From NCBI RefSeq assembly GCF_014773265.1, contig NZ_JACWMY010000013.1:124001-188000 (forward strand): DNA of 64,000 nucleotides. The letters run 5' to 3'. Positions 42,320-49,671 of this stretch are shown here, in pieces. Source of the DNA: Mucilaginibacter pankratovii. Its GTDB lineage: Bacteria > Bacteroidota > Bacteroidia > Sphingobacteriales > Sphingobacteriaceae. The notes below the pieces were generated by a model. The model was not told where the DNA came from, did no database searches, and was given only the letters and a program-made list of their open reading frames with translations. The position numbers and the translations under genes were made by a program. Within the stretch, counting starts at the first letter, position 1. Each line of letters begins with the position of its first letter.

Positions 42320-42958
42320 ATGAAAAAGCACTTACTTACAGTCTTAGCAATATTATTCTTCGCGGGCACATCATCGGCCCAAACCGGCAGAGGCGCCAAA
42401 TACATCGGCGGCAGCTTTAACCTCAACTATGATGAAGCGGGCTATTCCAGCAACGTAACTTACCCGCAGGGAACCACCCAATATTTTAATACCGGTATCC
42501 TGAACTTAAACGTAAGCCCCGAGTTTGGCTTCTTCCTAAACAAAAAGTGGACAATAGGCATCCAACCCGGCTATTCGCGCATATCAGGTACCGAAACCAG
42601 CAATTATTACTCCAACACCACCGTTACCGACAACTACAGCTATACCCGTAAATACCACACCGATATCATCGGGCTGGCCATTAACCTGCGTTACTACTGG
42701 ATGCTGAGCGACAAATTCGGCATTTACCCCCAAATGGGCATCAGCAGCAACCATGTGCTTAATAACTTTTTGGTGGGTTCGCTTAATATAGGTGGCAGCC
42801 CCAACGTGGTTTTCTTCCCTACCCAAAAACTGGGCATCAATATGGGTTTTGGCAACCTCAACTATAATTACAACTACCAAACCAACGGCACCAAGCTAAA
42901 CCTGGCTTTGAATAACAACTTTACGTTTGGGTTGAATTATTATTGGGGAGGGAAGTAA
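42320..42958 (+). CDS. Outer membrane beta-barrel protein
   Basis: 212 residues. Signal peptide (MKKHLLTVLAILFFAGTSSAQ), then alternating polar and aromatic strands rich in Tyr, Asn and Gly: IGGSFNLNYDEAGY, FGFFLNKKWTIGIQPGYSRI and a final strand NFTFGLNYYWGGK. Fits the eight-stranded outer membrane beta-barrel (OmpW/PorT-like) group. Role is structural or transport; nothing more specific can be read. A near-consensus TATATTTC box is 5 bases before the ATG. Confidence 0.8.
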   Translation: MKKHLLTVLAILFFAGTSSAQTGRGAKYIGGSFNLNYDEAGYSSNVTYPQGTTQYFNTGILNLNVSPEFGFFLNKKWTIGIQPGYSRISGTETSNYYSNTTVTDNYSYTRKYHTDIIGLAINLRYYWMLSDKFGIYPQMGISSNHVLNNFLVGSLNIGGSPNVVFFPTQKLGINMGFGNLNYNYNYQTNGTKLNLALNNNFTFGLNYYWGGK

Positions 42959-43085
42959 AGAGATGCAAGACAGCAAGACATAAGAATCAGGAAAGAAGTG
43001 AACGCCCTTTCTTGATTTTTGGCTCTGATTTCTTACTGACTTATTTTTACCTTGATTCTTGCCTCTTGATTTCCTTGCTTCTCAC
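42959..43085. repeat. Octad-word hairpin, GCAAGACA type
   Basis: Follows the stop codon. Left arm near 42962-42999: GCAAGACA, GCAAGACA, TAAGAATC, AGGAAAGA in 8-base steps. Right arm to 43085 holds longer runs of the complement (CTTGATTC, CTTGCCTC, TTGATTTC, CTTGCTTC). The pyrC promoter begins just after. Confidence 0.6.
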
Positions 43086-43104
43086 GAGTAAGCGCCTATC
43101 TTTG
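43074..43104 (+). promoter_or_regulatory. Promoter of pyrC
   Basis: CTTG (43074-43077), 19 bases, then TATCTTTG (43097-43104), an exact TAnnTTTG, 5 bases before the ATG. Best -33/-7 pair in the window. Confidence 0.65.
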
Positions 43105-43109
43105 TCGCT

Positions 43110-44444
43110 ATGCCAACTATCCTCATCAAAGCCGCTACCATCATTAACGAAGGCAAACAATTTATTGCCGATGTATTGGTGAAACACGGCCACATCGAAC
43201 GTATTGATAGCTCCATCAATGCACAAGCCGACAGAGAGATTAATGCCGAAGGGCTTTACCTTTTCCCGGGTTGTATAGACGACCAGGTGCATTTCCGCGA
43301 GCCCGGACTAACGCATAAGGGTAATATTTATACCGAATCGCGCGCGGCGGTGGCTGGTGGCATCACCTCTTTTATGGAGATGCCAAATACCGTGCCTAAC
43401 ACGCTTACCCGCGAATTACTGGAAGACAAATACGCGATAGCGGCACAAAACTCGCCGGCCAATTATTCGTTTTACATGGGCGCCAGCAACGATAATTTGG
43501 AGGAGGTCTTACGCACCGATATTAAAAACGTGTGCGGGATAAAAGTTTTCATGGGTTCATCAACCGGCAATATGCTGGTAGATAATCCTACCACTTTGGA
43601 GAACCTATTCGCCAACTCCCCTATGCTGATCGCTACGCATTGCGAGGACGAAGCCACCATTAAAAGCAACCTCGAGCATTATAAACAGCTGCTTGGCGAA
43701 AATATCCCGATACAACTTCACCCTAAGATCAGGAGCGCCGAGGCTTGCTACCTGTCATCAAGCATGGCGGTAGAACTGGCAAAAAAGCATAACACCCGCC
43801 TGCATATTCTGCACATCTCTACGGAGAAAGAAACACATTTATTCAGCAACAATATCCCGCTGGAAGATAAACGTATAACCGCTGAGGCCTGTATCCATCA
43901 TTTATGGTTTAGCGATGCCGATTACGAAACAAAAGGCATCCTGATCAAATGGAACCCGGCAGTAAAAACCGCGGTCGACCGGGATGGTATTTTAGCCGCC
44001 GTACTGGATGGGCGCATAGATGTTATCGCCACCGACCACGCCCCCCATACCAGCGAAGAAAAGGCCCAGGCATACCTGCAGGCACCAAGCGGCGGTCCAT
44101 TGGTGCAGCACGCCTTAGTGGCTATGCTGGATTTGCACAAGCAAGGCAAAATAACCCTGGAACAAATTGCCGAAAAGATGGCACATAACGTTGCCAAATG
44201 CTTCCAGATAGAAAAGCGCGGTTTTATCCGCGAAGGATACTGGGCGGATCTGGTTTTGGTGGATCTGAACAAGGCTTGGAATGTGGACAAAAACAACATC
44301 CTGTATAAATGCGGCTGGTCGCCGTTTGAGGGGCAGCGGTTTACATCAGGTATAAGCCACACCATAGTGAGTGGTAATGTGGTTTATGAAAGTGGTAAAG
44401 TGGCAGATGGTACTTACGGGCAAAGGATGAGCTTTGTGAGGTAA
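43110..44444 (+). CDS. pyrC: Dihydroorotase
   Basis: 444 residues, class I dihydroorotase/amidohydrolase. It closes carbamoyl aspartate to dihydroorotate in pyrimidine synthesis. The metal site is IDDQVHFREPG: the usual HxH reads QVH, a feature I also recall from other Bacteroidota enzymes. KVFMGSSTGNM carries the carboxylated-Lys candidate, IATHCEDE and LHILHIST carry the His ligands, and ATDHAPH the Asp. The protein is otherwise complete, so activity is likely. Own promoter; no other pyr gene nearby. Confidence 0.92.
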   Translation: MPTILIKAATIINEGKQFIADVLVKHGHIERIDSSINAQADREINAEGLYLFPGCIDDQVHFREPGLTHKGNIYTESRAAVAGGITSFMEMPNTVPNTLTRELLEDKYAIAAQNSPANYSFYMGASNDNLEEVLRTDIKNVCGIKVFMGSSTGNMLVDNPTTLENLFANSPMLIATHCEDEATIKSNLEHYKQLLGENIPIQLHPKIRSAEACYLSSSMAVELAKKHNTRLHILHISTEKETHLFSNNIPLEDKRITAEACIHHLWFSDADYETKGILIKWNPAVKTAVDRDGILAAVLDGRIDVIATDHAPHTSEEKAQAYLQAPSGGPLVQHALVAMLDLHKQGKITLEQIAEKMAHNVAKCFQIEKRGFIREGYWADLVLVDLNKAWNVDKNNILYKCGWSPFEGQRFTSGISHTIVSGNVVYESGKVADGTYGQRMSFVR

Positions 44445-44470
44445 GGTATCATTTCAGAAGCTTTTAATTT

Positions 44471-44560
44471 CCCCTCTCGAGAGGGGCGTGTGAGGGAAAT
44501 ACGCGGTGGCGGGGTGTGTTTCGCCGTGCGGACTAACACACCCCTGCACCCCTCTCTCGA
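44471..44560. repeat. Dispersed repeat interrupted by a MITE-like element
   Basis: CCCCTCTCGAGAGGGG (44471-44486) is a perfect 16-bp palindrome. GGGGTGTGTT (44511-44520) pairs with AACACACCCC (44535-44544). A second CCCCTCTCTCGA at 44549-44560 is followed by the inserted element; the matching AAGAGGGG appears only after it at 44780-44788, so the element split this repeat. Confidence 0.65.
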
Positions 44561-44776
44561 GTAATAGCCCATCATAAGACAGGCGGGTAATTCATAAGAC
44601 GTTCCGCTGGAACGTTAAAGGGTTCTTTGGCATTTTCTACTACCCGTAAAACATCCCGAAGGGATGAAGAAAAACAAAGTCGTTCCAGAGGAACGTCTTA
44701 TGGGTAGAAAAAATAACGGCAGTTTTTACGTTCCGGCGGAACGTTTTATGGAATCTGTCATATGATGGGCTATTAC
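44561..44776. mobile_element. 216-bp MITE-like element with 22-bp terminal inverted repeats
   Basis: GTAATAGCCCATCATA at 44561-44576 is the exact reverse complement of 44761-44776; with one mismatch the repeats extend to 22 bases (44582 and 44755). Inside are four small perfect hairpins: ACGTTCCgctGGAACGT (44599-44615), CATCCCgaaGGGATG (44652-44666), CGTTCCagaGGAACG (44681-44695) and ACGTTCCggcGGAACGT (44728-44744). No coding sequence; no clear target-site duplication. Makes up most of the gene-free stretch 44445-44835. Confidence 0.7.
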
Positions 44777-44835
44777 CCTCAAGAGGGGAATCGCACCGCC
44801 CCCCTGCTCTGAATTCAATTCCCGCTCGCGTCCCG

Positions 44836-46992
44836 TCAATTAATAAACACCTCATCCATAAACACCCAGCCCGGTTTACCTTTAGCGGGGTGCCAATCTG
44901 GTACGGTTTTGAGGGGCTTGGCAACAATCTTAAGGCAAGAAACCGTTTGCGCCGCTTTCAGCTTACAGGTTAAAGGCACCAATCCAAACGGATCATCCTT
45001 ATGCGGCGTAGCGGTTTTAAGTGTGCTTAGCAGTTTCAGGTGATCTTTATCCGGTCCGCCCCATACTTCAATCGCGGCGGCTAAAAAGATCTGCGAGCCG
45101 ATGTTGCGCATCGTGTTGAGTTCTAAAAAATGCATCTCGATAGGTTTATTAAACCACATCATCATCTCCAGGTCCTTTTGCGAGGCCAGCCATTTGCCGT
45201 TGCCAAAACTGGTACCGCCAAGCTCTTTATCGATAATGGTTTTAGCCCCATCGCCTTTATACTTGTCATCCGGGCGGGTTATAAACAGTACGCTATCGGG
45301 CGTATAGCGGCATTTGTAAACGTTGAATTGTACGGTATCGCTGCCAATCCAGCCCTGCTTATAGGCCCGGGCTTTTATAACCGTGCTTTGGGTGAGAACC
45401 GTACCGCGCTTATACAGCAAAGAGCGGGCACTATCCGGCGCGCTGTTATCTGTGGTGTAGCGGATATCAACTCCCTTTATGGGGTTAGTAAGTTGTAGCG
45501 GATAGCTTTCGCTAAAAATCACCGCTTTGTTTTTTAATTCCGGGTTGGTAAGCTTTACAGGCTTGCCATCATCTTTAAAACCAGTTAATACTTTCAGCTG
45601 TTTGTTGCCAGCTTGCAGCGAATGAAAATCGGCAGGTTTAAGTCCTGTGTCCCAAACAGCCAGTTCGGTGAGGCTCTTTATGGCGGACAATTGTTTGATA
45701 TCGGCAGGCGTTAGCTTCACTCCTGCTAAAGAAAGGCTGCGCAGGTTTTTTAATCCGCCTAACTCTTTCAGCCCCTTCCCGGTTACATCACTGAAGTTGA
45801 GCACCAGGCGGCGCAGGTTCTCCAGTTTGGCAACGGCTTTCAGGTCGGCATCTTTTACCGGCATTTTGTTCAGGTCGAGCGAGACCACCTGTTTGCTAAT
45901 GGGGCTTAATTCCTCTAATGCCTTCACATTAAACGTGCTTTTATTATAGATATTCACCGCCAAAGCCGGCGACTCGGCAGCCAGCGGGTAAACCACGCGG
46001 TAGTTATTGTTCAGTTTTTTAATGTCGCTTTCGCTCGCAGCCGAAAAATCATAGGTTTCCTCCGTGCTCTCCGCAGGTTTTAAAAAAGATGAAGCAATGA
46101 TCCGCAGGGAATCGGTGGCAGGCAGATCGATCACCTTCTTTTTAAAATCGGCGTTGTTCTTCACCCAGAAATAAAGCAGCAGTTTTTCCTCGTCGGTTAG
46201 CTGTGGCTTGCCTATGGGCGGCATGTGTTTCTTTTCGGCTTCGGGGAGGTGGATGCGCTGCAGCAACAGGCTTATTTGCGGGTTGCCTACTACAAAAAGT
46301 TTCCCTTTTTTACCGCCTTTCAATATCGATTCTTCATCGGTTAATTTCAGACCACCCTTTGTTTTATCGGCGTTATGGCAGCTTTGGCATTTGGCCTCGA
46401 AGATGGGGGCAATCACATCGCGGTAAACCAGCGCTTCGTTTATCGGCACCTGCTTTTTATCCTTATCCATTATTGGACCAAAAACAAAATCATCGCCGTG
46501 TGTAATGTTGCCGCCGAAATGCCCGGCCATGATCAAACAAAAAATGGTAACGATAGCGCCCGTTTTGGCAATGGTAGCCGTATACCGTTCGCGGTTGCGG
46601 ATGAGGTAAACGCCATAGCCCACAAAGGCCACGCCTACCCCAAACCACTTATGCCATTGTAAATTGCTGCCCTCATAACCGGCTTCGCGCGAAAGCAGCA
46701 AGCCCATAATTACGGTGACCGAAGCAAACAAAGCCCCCAGCACCAGCAAATAATTGGTGAAGGACTGATATAATTTTTCATCCACAAACTCCGGCCGGAA
46801 GCGGAAGAATTCCATCAGCATGGCCAGCATCAGTATCACAATAGGGAAATGCAGCACCAATGGATGCAGCCTGCCTGCTGGTTGCAGCCATTGCGGCACC
46901 ACCAGGCTATTGCCGGCAAGCAGTAAAACCAAAATAAAAACATTCAGCGCGAAAAGCGCCCCATCCGCAAAACCTTTATGGCTGCTCTTCAT
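44836..46992 (-). CDS. DUF2231-cytochrome c-LRR membrane protein of planctomycete type
   Basis: 718 residues. N-terminal membrane domain with about four or five helices (DUF2231-like, HPLVLHFPIVILMLAML), then a PSCyt1-type haem-binding domain with C202-x-x-C205-H206 (EAKCQSCHNADKTKGG) and MPPIGKPQLTDEE, then leucine-rich repeats (about 370-470), a chitobiase-like C-terminal domain (LKARAYKQGW type) and a carbohydrate-binding-like end. Probably anchored with haem and LRRs in the periplasm. Last gene of the four-gene cluster. Confidence 0.82.
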   Translation of the reverse strand: MKSSHKGFADGALFALNVFILVLLLAGNSLVVPQWLQPAGRLHPLVLHFPIVILMLAMLMEFFRFRPEFVDEKLYQSFTNYLLVLGALFASVTVIMGLLLSREAGYEGSNLQWHKWFGVGVAFVGYGVYLIRNRERYTATIAKTGAIVTIFCLIMAGHFGGNITHGDDFVFGPIMDKDKKQVPINEALVYRDVIAPIFEAKCQSCHNADKTKGGLKLTDEESILKGGKKGKLFVVGNPQISLLLQRIHLPEAEKKHMPPIGKPQLTDEEKLLLYFWVKNNADFKKKVIDLPATDSLRIIASSFLKPAESTEETYDFSAASESDIKKLNNNYRVVYPLAAESPALAVNIYNKSTFNVKALEELSPISKQVVSLDLNKMPVKDADLKAVAKLENLRRLVLNFSDVTGKGLKELGGLKNLRSLSLAGVKLTPADIKQLSAIKSLTELAVWDTGLKPADFHSLQAGNKQLKVLTGFKDDGKPVKLTNPELKNKAVIFSESYPLQLTNPIKGVDIRYTTDNSAPDSARSLLYKRGTVLTQSTVIKARAYKQGWIGSDTVQFNVYKCRYTPDSVLFITRPDDKYKGDGAKTIIDKELGGTSFGNGKWLASQKDLEMMMWFNKPIEMHFLELNTMRNIGSQIFLAAAIEVWGGPDKDHLKLLSTLKTATPHKDDPFGLVPLTCKLKAAQTVSCLKIVAKPLKTVPDWHPAKGKPGWVFMDEVFIN

Positions 46993-47017
46993 ATATCAAA
47001 CGTGGTACTGCATGGGT

Positions 47018-48043
47018 TTAAACGCGTGTAAATTTATAAGGGTAAACCTTGCCCGATGCCCATTGCGCTACATACAAGTTTTCGTCGTTATCTACGCATA
47101 CATCATGCGGGTTTGAGAAGATCTTTTCAGCCTGGGCCATAGGTTGCAATACGCCATCTACGTAAACCGGTTCGGTACCGCCGAGGTTGGATACCACTTT
47201 GTTGTTTTTATCGAGGATAGTAGTAAAGCCGGAGTTTTTCTTACCCAGATCAGGCGAGCGCAGCACAGCGGCGTACAGGTGGTCGCCTTTGATAACCGGG
47301 CGGCAAACGCAGGCGCCGGGCAGCTTAATAATTTCCTGCAGCTTACCATCCATACTAAAGCGTTTGAAGCAGTTGCGGGTACGGTCGGTGATCAGTAGGG
47401 TTGGCGTTCCCTTGCGCCTGTCGATAACAATACCGTGAGCATTATCCAAATGCTCGTCGCCCTCGCCTTTGCCACCGAAGTAGCCTTTCAGCTTGCCGTC
47501 TTTATCATAACGGGTAATGTATTGCGCTCCGTAACCGTCGGCAATATAGATATCGCCGTTGGTATCAATTGCGGTTTCCGTAGGTACAAACTCTTCCGCC
47601 TTTTTGTAAACGCCGGTTTCCATCGGCGCATCAATGGTCATCAATAGCTTCCCATCCAGCGTGGTTTTATAAACCTGGTGCTTTACGGTATCGGTGATGA
47701 ACAAAAATTCCGTGCCGTTCTCGTTAAACAAGGCAAGCCCGTGCGCGCCCGGGAAATCGTGACCCCAGGTGCTCAGCAGCTTACCCGATTTATTGTAGAT
47801 GAGTACGTTGTTCTTCGTCTCGTTCGTAAGCAGCAAAATGCGGCCTTTGCTATCCTGTACCATCTCATGGCAATCGTTCACGGGGTTCTTTTGCGAATCG
47901 GCCTTGCTCCATTCCTTATCCAGCCGGTAACGCATGTTGCCATGCCCGTAAACCGGGCCATCATTTTTTGCTAACATGTCTTTTGTAATAAAAATACCTG
48001 CGGAGAGGACTGATGTGTGCTTTATAAATTGTCTTCTTTCCAT
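47018..48043 (-). CDS. NHL-repeat/six-bladed beta-propeller exported protein
   Basis: 341 residues. The start MERRQFIKHTSVLSAGIFI looks like a twin-arginine-type signal. The body has NHL-like blades: GDIYIADGYGAQYITRYDKDGKLKG, HGIVIDRRKGTPTLLITDRTRN, and NPHDVCVDNDENLYVAQWASGKV near the end. Propellers of this kind bind sugars or proteins, or act as lyases. Between this gene and the DUF1501 gene upstream lies a 96-bp dispersed palindrome, so it may be expressed less than the first two genes of the cluster. Confidence 0.82.
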   Translation of the reverse strand: MERRQFIKHTSVLSAGIFITKDMLAKNDGPVYGHGNMRYRLDKEWSKADSQKNPVNDCHEMVQDSKGRILLLTNETKNNVLIYNKSGKLLSTWGHDFPGAHGLALFNENGTEFLFITDTVKHQVYKTTLDGKLLMTIDAPMETGVYKKAEEFVPTETAIDTNGDIYIADGYGAQYITRYDKDGKLKGYFGGKGEGDEHLDNAHGIVIDRRKGTPTLLITDRTRNCFKRFSMDGKLQEIIKLPGACVCRPVIKGDHLYAAVLRSPDLGKKNSGFTTILDKNNKVVSNLGGTEPVYVDGVLQPMAQAEKIFSNPHDVCVDNDENLYVAQWASGKVYPYKFTRV

Positions 48044-48098
48044 ATTATTTTTTGGATTTCACCGATTTTATTTTGATTTCACCGATTAATTAACACCC

Positions 48099-48194
48099 CG
48101 TCATTGCGAGGCACGAAGCAATCTCCCGATGTGCTTATCCACTTTGCATTGCGGCTCGTCCTGCGTAGAGATTGCTTCGTTCCTCGCAATGACG
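48099..48194. repeat. 96-bp palindromic dispersed repeat (CGTCATTGCGAGG type)
   Basis: CGTCATTGCGAGG... at 48099-48125 and its complement at 48168-48194 match at 26 of 27 positions. The intervening 42 bases look unique. This sequence type recurs in many unrelated bacterial genomes as far as I remember. Upstream of it, 48050-48092 has GATTTCACCGATT twice. Confidence 0.8.
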
Positions 48195-48212
48195 CGTGGT
48201 AATTAGTTTTGA

Positions 48213-49670
48213 TCAAGTTATTATCCCCTTCACCACATTACCGGCCACATCCGTTAAACGGTAGCGGCGCCCCTGGCTTTTAAAGGTTAGTTTTGTATGG
48301 TCGATGCCTAATTGGTTGAGGATGGTGGCATGGAAATCGTGTACGTGTACCGGGTCCTTCACAATATTGTACCCAAACTCGTCCGATTCGCCATAAACCA
48401 TTCCCGGCTTAATGCCTCCGCCGGCCATCCAAACGCTGAAGCAGCGCGGGTGGTGGTCGCGGCCGTAATTTGCTGCATCCAGTTTACCCTGGCTATAATT
48501 GGTGCGGCCAAACTCGCCGCCCCAGATCACCAGCGTTTCATCAAGCAGACCGCGTTGTTTCAGATCGGTAACCAATGCTGCCGAGGCCTGGTCAACATCC
48601 TTGGCCTGGCCCGCCATTTCCTGCGGCAGGTTATTATGCTGATCCCAACCCTGATGGTAAAGCTGCACAAAGCGAACACCGTTCTCCGAGAGTTTCCTCG
48701 CCAGCAAACAATTGGCCGCGTAGGTGCCTGGTATCAAACATTCGGGGCCATACATTTTTACAATATCGTCCGATTCTTTAGAAACATCCATGATCTCGGG
48801 CACCGCGGTCTGCATCCGGTAGGCCATCTCGTACTGCTGTATCTTGGTGTTGATCTCCGGGTCGCCGAATTCCTTATAATTGATATCATTCAGTGCTGCC
48901 AAATTATCCAACATCTTACGGCGCTCGTGGCGATTCAACCCTTCAGGGTCGTTGAGGTACAGGATTGGGTCTTCGCCGCTGCTGAACTGTACGCCCTGGT
49001 GGATAGAATCTAAAAAGCCATTGCTCCAAAGCTTACTGTACACGCCCTGCCCATTGCCTTTTCCTTTAGAAAGCAGCACCGTAAAGGCCGGAAGGTTTTT
49101 ATTCTCGCTCCCGAGCCCATAGCTCACCCAGGAGCCCATACTGGGACGGTTGCCTTGCTGGGCGCCGGTTTGGAAGAAAGTAAGCGCAGGATCGTGATTA
49201 ATGGCATCTGTGTTCATCGAGCGGATAATGCAGATATCATCCGCTATTTTACCGATGTGCGGAAACAGATCGCTTATCCACGCGCGCGATTCCCCGTATT
49301 GCTTAAAATCGTAAAAAGAGCCCACTAAGGGAAAAGATGCCTGCTTGGCGGTCATCCCCGTCAGGATCTGGTTACCACGCACCGACGGTGGCAGCTCCTG
49401 CCCCATCATTTCCCGAAGCTTGGGTTTGTAATCGAAGGATTCCAGCTGCGATGGCGCGCCATCCTGGAACAGGTAGATCACCCTTTTGGCCTTTGGCGCA
49501 AAGTTGGGGATACCGGCAATAAAATCAGCCTCGGCCTCCTCACCCTTCCCGCTAAACAGATCGGGTATCAGCAGCGAACCCAGGGCCGCGCTGCCAATTC
49601 CCAAGCTCAGCCTCGACAGGAACCTGCGCCGGTTGATATTGAGCCTGCTTTCTAAAAAGTCTTTTTCCAT
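48213..49670 (-). CDS. DUF1501 family protein with Tat signal
   Basis: 485 residues. Twin-arginine signal (NRRRFLSRLSLGIGSAALG) at the N-terminus; DUF1501 is an alkaline-phosphatase/sulfatase-like fold common in planctomycetes and seen in some Bacteroidota. Visible motifs include YLFQDGAPSQLESFDYKP, MNTDAINHDPALTFFQTG, QLYHQGWDQHNNL and IWGGEFGRTNYSQG, which hold the likely metal ligands. Activity is unproven; genes of this type accompany cytochrome/DUF1549/DUF1553 proteins. Starts 1 base after that gene here. Confidence 0.88.
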   Translation of the reverse strand: MEKDFLESRLNINRRRFLSRLSLGIGSAALGSLLIPDLFSGKGEEAEADFIAGIPNFAPKAKRVIYLFQDGAPSQLESFDYKPKLREMMGQELPPSVRGNQILTGMTAKQASFPLVGSFYDFKQYGESRAWISDLFPHIGKIADDICIIRSMNTDAINHDPALTFFQTGAQQGNRPSMGSWVSYGLGSENKNLPAFTVLLSKGKGNGQGVYSKLWSNGFLDSIHQGVQFSSGEDPILYLNDPEGLNRHERRKMLDNLAALNDINYKEFGDPEINTKIQQYEMAYRMQTAVPEIMDVSKESDDIVKMYGPECLIPGTYAANCLLARKLSENGVRFVQLYHQGWDQHNNLPQEMAGQAKDVDQASAALVTDLKQRGLLDETLVIWGGEFGRTNYSQGKLDAANYGRDHHPRCFSVWMAGGGIKPGMVYGESDEFGYNIVKDPVHVHDFHATILNQLGIDHTKLTFKSQGRRYRLTDVAGNVVKGIIT

Positions 49671-49671
49671 A

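Noticed and set aside
44561..44776. Riboswitch or other structured RNA
   Set aside because: It is not in a 5' leader, has perfect terminal inverted repeats and interrupts another repeat, so a mobile element fits better.
48312..49013. 233-codon plus-strand frame opposite the DUF1501 gene
   Set aside because: Antisense shadow of a well-supported gene; no signal or motif of its own.
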